From Halovenus sp. (GTDB lineage Archaea; Halobacteriota; Halobacteria; Halobacteriales; Haloarculaceae), in contig JAQCNR010000219.1 of the NCBI GenBank assembly GCA_028274925.1, positions 1 to 17,404 on the forward strand: a stretch of 17,404 bases of DNA, read 5' to 3'. Below, in pieces: positions 1-7,085 of the stretch. The position numbers and the translations under genes were made by a program. Below the pieces are notes generated by a model that saw only the letters and a list, made by a program, of their open reading frames with translations, had not been told where the DNA came from and made no database searches. Within the stretch, counting starts at the first letter, position 1, and each line of letters opens with the position of its first letter.

Positions 1-805
1 ATTCGACGTTGTGCGCTTCGTCGAAGATGGCGACCACGTCTTCCGGGTCCCGGCCGAGCCAGCGGAAAAACTGCTCGCGGATCATCGGGCTCAGCAGGTG
101 GTGGTAGTTACAGACAACGAGGTCGACACCCTCGACGCCCTCTTTCAGCAGTTCGTAGCCACACTGCCCGCGTTCGTGGGCGTACTCGTAGATTTCGTCT
201 GGCGTCCGGACGTCGTCGTAGAGCCACGCGAAAAAATCGGTGTTGTCGGTAGTGAGATTCTGGTAGTAGTGGTCGCAGGTCGCCCGGTCCGCGAACTCCT
301 CCAGTTCTTCCTCGACGGACTGGAGTTCGTCCATCACCGAACTCCGGGCCGCCGCAGCGTCGCTGTTGCCGGCCTGACTCTGGTCGAGAAGTTCGCCCTG
401 TTTCCGCTCGAGTTCGGCCTGTTCCTGTTCGACCTCGACGAGGTCCCGGGTCGTATCCCGCAACGCCTGACACTCCTGATAGTCGACGTCGATATGACAC
501 ATCGACCCCTTCCCGCGGAAGACAACCGCTCGCAGGTCCTCAGTCTCGGCGATGGCGCTTGCGTCGCGGCGGAACTGTCGCATCTGCTGGTGGACGTTGG
601 TGGTAATAACAACCGTCTTGTCGTGTTCGCGGGCGTATTCCAGCGCGGGAACGAGCGAGGCAAGCGTCTTACCCGTCCCCGTTGCGCCCTCGAACAGAAT
701 ATCTGATTTGTCGTCGAGTGCGTCGTAAATCTGTCCCATCGCCTCCTGCTGGTGGTCGTACGGCTGCTCGAAGGGGAAATACCGGAGATACGACGCCTGT
801 GACAC
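1..805 (-). CDS. XPD/Rad3-like ATP-dependent DNA helicase, N-terminal part (cut by window edge)
   Basis: Superfamily 2 DNA helicase of the XPD/Rad3/DinG type, expected to unwind DNA 5' to 3' in repair or replication-associated processing. 268 residues are visible, from a GTG start, reading VSQASYLRYFPFEQ. Walker A GATGTGKT lies at residues 40-47 and the DEAH box at 262-265, where the window ends; the C-terminal helicase domain is missing. Four cysteines (C103, C112, C177, C215) lie between the two motifs, as in the XPD Fe-S cluster domain. Between the second and third Cys is a Glu/Gln-rich stretch of about 60 residues, probably coiled coil, which makes that spacing much longer than in crenarchaeal XPD. 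The gene follows the SDR gene on the same strand, 44 bases downstream, with its own TATA box at 826-835, so a short or absent leader is likely. The GTG start is chosen because it fits that TATA spacing and no ATG is better placed. Family is secure; the exact cellular role is not. Confidence 0.93.
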   Translation of the reverse strand, partial: MSQASYLRYFPFEQPYDHQQEAMGQIYDALDDKSDILFEGATGTGKTLASLVPALEYAREHDKTVVITTNVHQQMRQFRRDASAIAETEDLRAVVFRGKGSMCHIDVDYQECQALRDTTRDLVEVEQEQAELERKQGELLDQSQAGNSDAAAARSSVMDELQSVEEELEEFADRATCDHYYQNLTTDNTDFFAWLYDDVRTPDEIYEYAHERGQCGYELLKEGVEGVDLVVCNYHHLLSPMIREQFFRWLGRDPEDVVAIFDEAHNVE

Positions 806-825
806 AACTGGCCGTACGCCCCTCT

Positions 826-835
826 CGAATAAAAG
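826..835 (-). promoter_or_regulatory. Archaeal TATA box for the helicase gene
   Basis: On the minus strand the sequence is CTTTTATTCG, centred about 25 bases ahead of the GTG start at 805. That spacing would give a leaderless or nearly leaderless transcript, which is common in haloarchaea. The same 10-mer occurs at 10396-10405 ahead of another gene. Confidence 0.6.
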
Positions 836-849
836 TACTGAGTTCGTGC

Positions 850-1611
850 TTAGAGATTCTGGCCAGTCGGTCGAATCAGGATTTCGTTGACGTCGACACG
901 CTGGGGCTGACTCGTCGCGTAGACGACGCTACGCGCGATGTCGCCAGCGTTGAGCATCGGCAGGTCCATCTCGGCAAACTGCTCGATGACCTGCTCGTCG
1001 GGGATGTGTGTTGCAAGTTCTGTTTCGACAGCACCAGGCTCGATGACGGTTGTCCGAATCCCTTCTCCCGATACCTCCTGCCGAACGGCGTCAGTAAAGG
1101 CGTTGACACCGAATTTCGTCGCATTGTAGCCGCTCGAATTCGCCGAGGCCTCCCGGCCAGCCACCGAAGAGACGTTGACGATGTGGCCTGCCTCCTGGTC
1201 TTGCATCACCGGCAGCACTGCGTGGGTGAGATTCATCAGCCCGAGGAGATTCACCTCGACCATCTGGCGGAAATTGGAGCGGTCTGCTCGTTCGACTGGT
1301 TCGAGCAACATGACGCCGGCGTTGTTGACCAGAATGTCGATTTGGCCGTACTCGTTGGTCGTCGCCTCGACGAGCGCGTCGATATCCTCCTCGTCGGTAA
1401 CGTCGGTCGGGACAACGAGGGCCTCGCCGCCGTCTGATTCGATCCGGTCGGCGAGCGCTTCCAGTTCCTCGACGCGACGGGCAGCGAGAACGACGCGAGC
1501 GCCCTCGGCGGCGAGTGCCTCTGCCGTTGCCTCACCGATTCCCGAGGATGCGCCGGTTACGATTGCGACCTTGTCAACGAGTCGAATATCTACGTGCGAA
1601 TCAGTTGCCAT
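850..1611 (-). CDS. SDR family NAD(P)-dependent oxidoreductase
   Basis: Classical short-chain dehydrogenase/reductase of 253 residues, a cytosolic Rossmann-fold enzyme that oxidises an alcohol or reduces a carbonyl; the substrate cannot be read from sequence. The cofactor motif TGASSGIG is at residues 19-26. Two arginines after beta-2 (AARR, about 45-46) suggest preference for NADP(H). NNAG lies at 96-99, and the catalytic tetrad is N121, S149, Y162 and K166 (YNATK). Length is normal for the classical family. The ATG at 1611 is preceded directly by an in-frame GTG at 1614; the ATG is preferred. It lies 52 bases downstream of the flavin reductase gene on the same strand, so the two may be co-transcribed. 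The catalytic core resembles YdfG-like broad-specificity members, but that is only a resemblance. Confidence 0.93.
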   Translation of the reverse strand: MATDSHVDIRLVDKVAIVTGASSGIGEATAEALAAEGARVVLAARRVEELEALADRIESDGGEALVVPTDVTDEEDIDALVEATTNEYGQIDILVNNAGVMLLEPVERADRSNFRQMVEVNLLGLMNLTHAVLPVMQDQEAGHIVNVSSVAGREASANSSGYNATKFGVNAFTDAVRQEVSGEGIRTTVIEPGAVETELATHIPDEQVIEQFAEMDLPMLNAGDIARSVVYATSQPQRVDVNEILIRPTGQNL

Positions 1612-1663
1612 CACACCCGGGTAGGGGCGGTGTCAGCGAAGAACCTGTGGGTAGCGGAACCGC

Positions 1664-2143
1664 TCAGGAGAGTTGGCCCCACTCGCCCTCGAAGAACGTC
1701 AGCGCGTCTTTGTCTTCGAGTTGTTCGGCGGCCTCGACGCTCCCGATGTATATCGTGTGGTCGCCTGCCTCGACAGCCTCGTGAATCGAGCAGTCGACGT
1801 AGCCGAGCGATTCGGTGAACACCGGTGCGCCGGTTTCGGCCGTCATCGTCGGGAACTCATCGAAGGGGTCGATATCCTCTTCGGCCATATCTGCGAAGTG
1901 CTCGCCGAGAATCTGCTGGTCGGCCGCGAGAATGTTGACACAGTAGCCGTCTGCGTCGCCGCTCTGGAGTTGCTCGTGGGCCTCGGTGCCGTGGTCGAGG
2001 CAGACGAGCACGAGCGGCGGGTCCAGCGAGACAGAACTGAAGGCATTGACTGTGATTCCGTGTGCTTCGGGACCGTTCAGTGTGACTGCCGTGACGCCGG
2101 TTGCAAACTCGCCCATCACGCTCCGCAGGTCGATTTCTGGCAT
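1664..2143 (-). CDS. Flavin reductase-like domain protein
   Basis: Protein of 159 residues with the split-barrel flavin reductase-like fold (HpaC/RutF type). Members bind FMN or FAD and supply reduced flavin to a partner oxygenase, or act as small flavoproteins. The N-terminal block ATGVTAVT, followed by HGITVNAFSSVSLDPPLVLV at about residues 28-47, is the hallmark flavin-binding region with the conserved NAFSSVSLDPP. Length is typical for a stand-alone domain. The ATG at 2143 is the first in frame and faces the divergent transducer gene across a 107-base gap. It precedes the SDR gene on the same strand, so a flavin- and NAD(P)H-dependent redox pair is possible, though no partner monooxygenase is present in the window. 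Confidence 0.9.
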   Translation of the reverse strand: MPEIDLRSVMGEFATGVTAVTLNGPEAHGITVNAFSSVSLDPPLVLVCLDHGTEAHEQLQSGDADGYCVNILAADQQILGEHFADMAEEDIDPFDEFPTMTAETGAPVFTESLGYVDCSIHEAVEAGDHTIYIGSVEAAEQLEDKDALTFFEGEWGQLS

Positions 2144-2250
2144 TACGTTGGATTGGGGATTCTGACAGATGAAGATTCGTCTTTGGCTCTGCTATCAGTG
2201 CCGATAAACCCGGGACAACAACTTTGCCCGTCCGCTCTGACTGAGATCAT
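2144..2250. promoter_or_regulatory. Divergent promoter region between flavin reductase and transducer genes
   Basis: This 107-base gap holds the start regions of two divergent genes. For the plus-strand transducer, GATAAA at about 2203-2208 is a possible TATA element about 45 bases before the ATG. For the minus strand, the region near 2167-2173 lies at the right distance but is a poor TATA match. No long inverted repeat is seen. Confidence 0.35.
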
Positions 2251-3561
2251 ATGTCAGAGGGTGTCCTTACAATCGACGAGCCGGGAATCTACGGTGATTT
2301 CGACCCCGCCGAGCGCCGCTGGATTCAGGCGCTGTACGAACTGCCGGTACCAGTCGTTGTCGCCGACGAATCGAGCCAGATCACGCTGTTCAATCCCGCG
2401 ATACAGGACCTGCTATCGATCGACCCAGCCCGTGTTCCTGAACTCGAACCGTGGGAACTCTTCCGGACCTACGAGACTCACGGCATCAAGACGACGATGG
2501 CCGAGCGAACGAGGGAGGCTGGCGAACCGATGCGCGGTATCGAGACGGAACTGCTTGACCACGACGATGTCGAACACGACGTCGTCATTTCGAGCACACC
2601 GATGTACGACGCTGCGGGTGAGATTACTGGCACGGTCACGGCGATTCGTGACGTGACTGAACTCCACGCCAAAGAGCGGGAACTGACCGAAACCCACGAG
2701 CAGGTTGCCCAGCAACTCGCCGATGTCGTCGAACGTCTCGATTCTATCTCACAGCGCGTCGCAACCAACGCCGAACAGATCGAAGGCGACGCCGTCGAGC
2801 AGGACGATAAACTCCAAGAAGCGCTCTCGGAGGTCGAATCGGTCAGCGCCAGCATGGAGGAAATCGCTGCGACGACCGACGAGATCAACGAGACCGTCGG
2901 TCAGGCCCGCGAACGCGCCGCGGAGGGCCAGCAGGCCGGCGAGCAGGCCGGCGAAGCCGCCGACGGGATGCTGACAGCCAGCAAGCAACTCACCGAGACG
3001 ATTACTGAACTCGCAAACCGGATGGACGATATCGACGAAATCACCGAGGTCATCGCCGAGATTGCCGACCAGACGAACATGCTGGCGCTGAACGCGAACA
3101 TCGAGGCGGCCCGCGCCGACCAGGGCGGGGAAGGGTTTGCCGTCGTCGCGGACGAGGTGAAAGCCCTCGCAAACGAGACTCAGGAGTACATCGACGAGAT
3201 TAGCTCGGAAGTCGAAGCAATCCAAGACCGAAGCAGGACGGCCGTCTCCGAGGTTGAACAGGCCTACGACCAGGCCGCGACTGCGACCGACGAGGTCGAA
3301 TCCGCGCTGGACTCGCTGGCCGAGATTGTCGAGGCAATCGAAGACGCCGCGGCCAGCACCGACGAGATTGCCGCCGCGAACGACGAGCAAGCTACCCGGG
3401 TCGAATCCGTCGCCGCGACCATCGACGAGGCAGCTGACCAGGCCAAGACCGTCCGCGACGGTGCACAGGACACGGCCGACTTGGCCGAAACTCAGACCGA
3501 GGTTGTCGAGGACGTGCGCCAGACGGTCGACGACCTCGCTGATGACCTCGAAGAGGTCTGA
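2251..3561 (+). CDS. Soluble PAS-domain methyl-accepting chemotaxis transducer (Htr-like)
   Basis: Haloarchaeal signal transducer of 436 residues that should pass a sensed signal to CheA/CheW at the flagellar motor pathway. A PAS domain covers about residues 30-137 (VPVVVADESSQITLFNPA start, VTAIRDVTEL end). A long coiled-coil signalling domain runs to the C-terminus. The conserved hairpin tip, IADQTNMLALNANIEAARA, begins at residue 271 and is followed by GFAVVADEVKALA. There is no transmembrane segment and no HAMP domain, so the protein is probably cytoplasmic and senses an internal cue such as redox or energy state through PAS. Glu/Gln/Ala-rich helices on either side of the tip would hold methylation sites. 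A 12-base tandem repeat at 2929-2952 encodes the repeated QAGE. The stop codon is 1 base before the DJ-1/PfpI start, so the two are an operon. No che genes are in the window. Confidence 0.95.
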   Translation: MSEGVLTIDEPGIYGDFDPAERRWIQALYELPVPVVVADESSQITLFNPAIQDLLSIDPARVPELEPWELFRTYETHGIKTTMAERTREAGEPMRGIETELLDHDDVEHDVVISSTPMYDAAGEITGTVTAIRDVTELHAKERELTETHEQVAQQLADVVERLDSISQRVATNAEQIEGDAVEQDDKLQEALSEVESVSASMEEIAATTDEINETVGQARERAAEGQQAGEQAGEAADGMLTASKQLTETITELANRMDDIDEITEVIAEIADQTNMLALNANIEAARADQGGEGFAVVADEVKALANETQEYIDEISSEVEAIQDRSRTAVSEVEQAYDQAATATDEVESALDSLAEIVEAIEDAAASTDEIAAANDEQATRVESVAATIDEAADQAKTVRDGAQDTADLAETQTEVVEDVRQTVDDLADDLEEV

Positions 3562-3562
3562 G

Positions 3563-4162
3563 ATGGAGATCGCCATCCTCGTCTACGAAGGGTTCGACGA
3601 ACTCGACGCCATCGGCCCCTACGAGGTGTTTGCGAACGCCGCCGACGCCGGGGCCGACTGTACGGTGTCGCTGCGGACGGTCGATTCTGCGGCGACGGTC
3701 ACCGCCAGCCACGACCTCACCATCGAAACTGACGGGACGCTTGACGCGGTCGACCCTGACCTGCTCGTTGTTCCCGGCGGTGGCTGGAACGACCGCTCGG
3801 CGGCGGGTGCGTGGTCGGTCGCCGAAGATGGCACAATTCCGCACCTGCTTGCCGAGTACTACGACGCGGGCGTCTCGCTGGCCGGTGTCTGCACCGGCGG
3901 GATGATTCTCGCCCGAGCGGGCGTGCTGGACGGGCGGTCGGCAGTCACACACCGTGGGGCGCTCGATGACCTCCGCGACACTGACGCCCACGTTGTTGAC
4001 GCGCGTGTTGTCGACGACGGCGACATTCTCACTGCTGGTGGCGTCACCTCCGGACTGGACCTGGCTGTCCACATCGTCGAACGGGAGTTCGGTGCCGAGA
4101 TTGCCGAGACTGTGACAGCGGAGATGGAGTACGAGCCACGCGGGACGGTCCATCGCGAGTAA
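3563..4162 (+). CDS. DJ-1/PfpI family protein, isonitrile hydratase-like subgroup
   Basis: Protein of 199 residues with the class I glutamine amidotransferase-like fold of the DJ-1/PfpI superfamily. The nucleophile elbow reads GVCTGG, with Cys110 followed by Thr111. Near the N-terminus is FDELDAIGPYEVF with Asp15. A Cys-Thr pair plus an N-terminal Asp is the arrangement of the isonitrile hydratase / AraC-type GATase1 subgroup and differs from the PfpI protease pattern with its elbow Cys-His. Its substrate is unknown; hydratase, glyoxalase-like or redox-stress roles are all possible. The ATG at 3563 is chosen because it starts 1 base after the transducer stop codon and gives the expected beta-strand start MEIAILVYEGF; the reading frame upstream of it overlaps the transducer and is not coding. 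Close coupling to a PAS transducer is unusual for this family. Confidence 0.9.
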   Translation: MEIAILVYEGFDELDAIGPYEVFANAADAGADCTVSLRTVDSAATVTASHDLTIETDGTLDAVDPDLLVVPGGGWNDRSAAGAWSVAEDGTIPHLLAEYYDAGVSLAGVCTGGMILARAGVLDGRSAVTHRGALDDLRDTDAHVVDARVVDDGDILTAGGVTSGLDLAVHIVEREFGAEIAETVTAEMEYEPRGTVHRE

Positions 4163-4201
4163 AGCGAAGATTTGTACCGACGGGGGCCGAACCGACAGCC
4201 A

Positions 4202-5209
4202 ATGGAGGGGCCACTCTGGACCGAGCGCCACGCGCCCGACATCGCGGACCTGCCACAGGCTGACGTTCGCGACCATTTCGAGCGCGCGCTCGAAGAGCCG
4301 ATGAATCTCGTCGTTCACGGCCCGGCCGGCAGCGGCAAGACAGCGGCGGTCCGGGCGTTGACCCGGGCAGCCCACGAGAATCCCGGTGCCGACCGGATCG
4401 AAATTAACGTCGCCGACTTCTTCGATTCGACGAAAAAAGAGATTGCCAACGACCCGCGATTCAGCCGGTTTATCGACGCGAAGCGACGCCGCAACTCCTC
4501 GAAAGCTGACCTGATCAACCACGTTCTCAAGGAATCTGCGAGTTACTCACCCGCGACTGGCGAGTACAAGACTGTCGTGCTGGATAACGCCGAAGGAATC
4601 CGCGAGGACTTCCAGCAGGCGCTGCGGCGAGTGATGGAGCAGTATTACGAGGCCAGCCAGTTCGTCATCACGACCCGCCAGCCCTCGGCGCTCATCCCGC
4701 CAATCCGCTCGCGGTGTTTCCCGATTCCAGTCCGTGCTCCCACACAGGACGAGATAATTTCTGTTCTCGAAGGTATCGCCGACGCTGAGGGCGCTGAATA
4801 CGACGACGAAGGACTGGAGTACATCGCGGGGGCGGCCGGCGGTGACCTCCGCCAGGCCATCCTGAACGCCCAGACCACCCACGAACAGGAAGGCAAAATC
4901 ACGATGCAGGCCGCCTACGAGACGCTGTCGGCGGTCGGTATCGACGAGCGCGTTCAGGAGATGATCGCCGACGCCGAGGCTGGTGAGTTCACCGACGCGC
5001 GGTCGACACTCGACGAGTTACTGGTTGACGAAGGCTATAGCGGCAGTGAGGTGCTTGCTGACGTGCTCGAAGTGGCACGCTCACGGTACTCCGGCGACGA
5101 ACTCGCTGCACTGCATCGCCGCGCCGGGGAGATAGATATGGATTTGCACGAAGGAACGAACGACCGCCTGCACGTCTCGCATCTGCTCGCCACGCTCGGA
5201 GAGCGGTAA
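4202..5209 (+). CDS. rfcC: Replication factor C small subunit (RfcC-type clamp loader ATPase)
   Basis: AAA+ clamp-loader subunit of 335 residues that helps open and load PCNA on primed DNA. Walker A GPAGSGKT is at residues 40-47, the sensor-1 region VITTRQPSALI at about 155-165, and the RFC signature IRSRC at 168-172. The Walker B position reads VVLDNAE (125-131), where most RFC small subunits have LDEAD, so the usual catalytic Glu after the Asp is Asn129. This matches the divergent second small-subunit type that haloarchaea and some methanogens carry alongside RfcA and the large RfcB; hence the symbol, assigned by resemblance. The ATG at 4202 gives the standard start MEGPLWTERHAP; an upstream in-frame ATG at 4172 would add ten unlike residues. 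It is 39 bases after the DJ-1 gene. Its stop codon abuts the stop codon of the opposing gene at 5210. Confidence 0.92.
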   Translation: MEGPLWTERHAPDIADLPQADVRDHFERALEEPMNLVVHGPAGSGKTAAVRALTRAAHENPGADRIEINVADFFDSTKKEIANDPRFSRFIDAKRRRNSSKADLINHVLKESASYSPATGEYKTVVLDNAEGIREDFQQALRRVMEQYYEASQFVITTRQPSALIPPIRSRCFPIPVRAPTQDEIISVLEGIADAEGAEYDDEGLEYIAGAAGGDLRQAILNAQTTHEQEGKITMQAAYETLSAVGIDERVQEMIADAEAGEFTDARSTLDELLVDEGYSGSEVLADVLEVARSRYSGDELAALHRRAGEIDMDLHEGTNDRLHVSHLLATLGER

Positions 5210-5212
5210 TTA
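5207..5212. other. Abutting convergent stop codons (TAATTA)
   Basis: The plus-strand TAA of rfcC (5207-5209) is followed with no gap by TTA (5210-5212), the reverse complement of the TAA that ends the opposing zinc-finger gene. No intergenic base remains, so any terminator must lie inside the opposing coding sequence. The same arrangement occurs at 10059-10064 and 13518-13523. Confidence 0.9.
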
Positions 5213-5863
5213 CAGGGGCACGTCGTCGCCGAATTTCTCTCGATACTCCTCGATAGTCAGCCCGTGGCTCTTCAGGTGGGCGTAGGTGAGTCCCTCGAAC
5301 TGCTCGTTACAGACCTGACAGCGAACCTGTGGTGTCTCCTCCGCGGTGGCGTATCGCCCGGTTTCAGCGTCGAGTCGCGCCGAGAATCGTTCGAGGTGGT
5401 CGAGAACTTCTGTGACGGCTTCGTCGCTCCGCGCTGGCCCTGCTTCGAGTTCAGCGAATGCTTCGGCGAACTGTGCCTCGGCCCGTTCGCTCATCTCGAT
5501 GAGGTTGGCAAGTTGTTCGGCCTCGCGTAGCGCCACGGACGTATCTACCTCGTCGTAGGTTTCTGCGGCCGTCTCGTAGACTTCGTCGTGCTGTGTTCGG
5601 AGTGCTTCGAACATCTCGTCGATGGCCTCTCGGAGGCTGTCGAGGGTGCCCTCGTTGTCCGCCCCGGCAGCGGCAAGCGGGACTGTGAGCGAGTGCCGGC
5701 CCAGTTCGAGGACCTGTGTCCCCAGCGTTTCGGTGGCGTCGAGTCCTGCTGTCGACGCTTCCTCACGGGCTGACCGTCCGGTGTTCAGTATATCTGCGCC
5801 GCGTTTGAGCGTCTCTCGCTGGAGTTCGAACAGGGGGCCAACTGGTGTCTCGTGCTCACTCAT
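5210..5863 (-). CDS. Helical protein with C-terminal Ros/MucR-like C2H2 zinc finger
   Basis: I do not recognise a named family for the whole protein (217 residues). Residues about 10-165 are predicted all-helical and amphipathic, rich in Glu, Ala and Leu, starting PLFELQRETLKRGADIL; this part has the flavour of phasin-like or coiled-coil proteins. The C-terminus (180-217) contains C182-x2-C185-x10-H196-x3-H200, followed by HGLTIEEYREKFG. That closely resembles the zinc finger and tail of Ros/MucR regulators, whose typical ending is HGLTPEEYR-x-K. It may therefore bind DNA, or use the finger for protein contact. It is the last gene of a minus-strand run, 51 bases after the site-2 protease gene; TATTT near 5898-5904 could be a separate promoter element. 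Its stop codon abuts that of rfcC. The ATG at 5863 is the only good start. Confidence 0.85.
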   Translation of the reverse strand: MSEHETPVGPLFELQRETLKRGADILNTGRSAREEASTAGLDATETLGTQVLELGRHSLTVPLAAAGADNEGTLDSLREAIDEMFEALRTQHDEVYETAAETYDEVDTSVALREAEQLANLIEMSERAEAQFAEAFAELEAGPARSDEAVTEVLDHLERFSARLDAETGRYATAEETPQVRCQVCNEQFEGLTYAHLKSHGLTIEEYREKFGDDVPL

Positions 5864-5914
5864 TCGTCGTTGTCAGAGATAGAGACAAGCAGACGGGAAA
5901 TACTGTCGAATTGC

Positions 5915-7051
5915 TCAGAAGGGTTCGGCGTCTCGTCGCATCCGCAGTGCACTCGCGAAATCCTCTCGCGAGACGAGTCCGACCGGTTCGCCGTCCCACT
6001 CGACGAGCGCAACAGGACTTTCGCTCCCAGAGAGTACGGTCAGTCCGTCGATGGCGTCAGCCCGCCCGTCGAGACGTGGGAGGTCACGCGTCGCTACCTC
6101 GCCAACAGCGGTGCTCGCGTAGGCCTCTGTCGGCACCGACCGCAGGTCGCCTGTGGTGACGACACCGATAATTTCGCCGTACTCGTCGACGACGGCCAGT
6201 TCACTCCGCCGACTCACGAACAGTCTGTCAAGCGCTGCTTCGACGGTGCTGTCGGCAGGGAGTGGCTCTTCGTCACCGACCAGGTCTGCGATGGTCAGTC
6301 CCGAGAGTAGCCCAGCGACGACAACCGACCGAGATTCGCTGCTCGCCGAGACGTGGATGAACAGCGCGAGGATGAGCAACAGCGGGCTGACGTTGAGAAT
6401 TCCCACGATGAAAAAGAGCAGCGCAAAAAGCGAACCGACGCTCGCGGCGGTCCGGGTCGCGCTCACGTACGACCGGTTGCGCGCGAGCAGTGCTCGCAGC
6501 ACCCGGCCGCCGTCCATCGGGAACGCTGGCAGCATGTTGAACACGGCGAGCAGGATGTTCATCACGCAGAGAAAGCCCAGACAGTATACGAGCAGTGTTG
6601 CGGAGGCGGGGGTGACGATCACTGCTGCGAACGCGCCTGCCGCGAGCAGGAGACTCGCTGCCGGGCCGGCAATCGCAATCACGAGTTCACGGTTCCACTC
6701 GTCGGGCATGCTGGAGAGACTCGCGAGTCCGCCGAGCAGCCACAGCGTAATCGATTCAACTTCGATATCGTAGCGCATCGCAGCCCACGCGTGGCCGAGT
6801 TCGTGGAACGTGACGCTACCGAACAGCGCGACTGCCGAGACTGTCCCGATTACCCACCGGTCGTTCGGCCCCGACAACGCCGCCGGGTCGACCGTTGCAG
6901 GCGTCAGCCGGGAGATGAGCGACGAGTACACACCGATTTGCTCGCCGCTACCGATGAGAAAGGCCAGTATCGGGAGAAAGACCAGCAACGAGATATTGAT
7001 TCTGATAGGAATCCCCCAGATGTGGAGGATAGTATAGTTATACGACGACAT
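5915..7051 (-). CDS. Site-2 protease-type M50 metallopeptidase with two CBS domains
   Basis: Integral membrane zinc protease of 378 residues that cleaves substrates within or near the membrane. The zinc motif HELGH is at 83-87 (His83, Glu84, His87) in a membrane helix. The second motif, NMLPAFPMDGG, at 172-182 supplies the third ligand Asp180. Further hydrophobic helices lie near 17-34, 64-80, 101-112, 122-147, 150-171 and 202-234. CBS domains follow at about 253-308 and 316-370; in this group they are cytoplasmic and sense adenine nucleotides. The ATG at 7051 (MSSYNYTILHIWGIPIRIN) is the family-typical start; in-frame extension to a TTG at 7093 would overlap the upstream gene and looks non-native. 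It sits 34 bases downstream of the LLM oxidoreductase gene and 51 bases upstream of the zinc-finger gene. No obvious membrane-bound substrate is encoded nearby. Confidence 0.94.
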   Translation of the reverse strand: MSSYNYTILHIWGIPIRINISLLVFLPILAFLIGSGEQIGVYSSLISRLTPATVDPAALSGPNDRWVIGTVSAVALFGSVTFHELGHAWAAMRYDIEVESITLWLLGGLASLSSMPDEWNRELVIAIAGPAASLLLAAGAFAAVIVTPASATLLVYCLGFLCVMNILLAVFNMLPAFPMDGGRVLRALLARNRSYVSATRTAASVGSLFALLFFIVGILNVSPLLLILALFIHVSASSESRSVVVAGLLSGLTIADLVGDEEPLPADSTVEAALDRLFVSRRSELAVVDEYGEIIGVVTTGDLRSVPTEAYASTAVGEVATRDLPRLDGRADAIDGLTVLSGSESPVALVEWDGEPVGLVSREDFASALRMRRDAEPF

Positions 7052-7085
7052 ACCTACTGGTCGTCTGGACCGCAAGTATGTCTTT

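Noticed and set aside
11..706. Open plus-strand frame of 231 codons opposite the helicase
   Set aside because: It is antisense to a frame with Walker A, DEAH and Fe-S cysteines. GC-rich, high-third-position-GC genes give long open frames on the opposite strand, and its protein shows no domain.
682..1437. Open plus-strand frame of 251 codons opposite the SDR gene
   Set aside because: Mirror frame of a clear SDR with all catalytic motifs; no recognisable domain of its own.
2929..2952. Two 12-base tandem units within the transducer gene
   Set aside because: They encode the repeated QAGE in a coiled coil and stay in frame; probably simple helix-repeat slippage, not a separate element.
3392..4522. 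Open minus-strand frame of 376 codons across the transducer end, DJ-1 and rfcC
   Set aside because: It spans three well-supported plus-strand genes, has a low-complexity Arg-rich end and no family resemblance.
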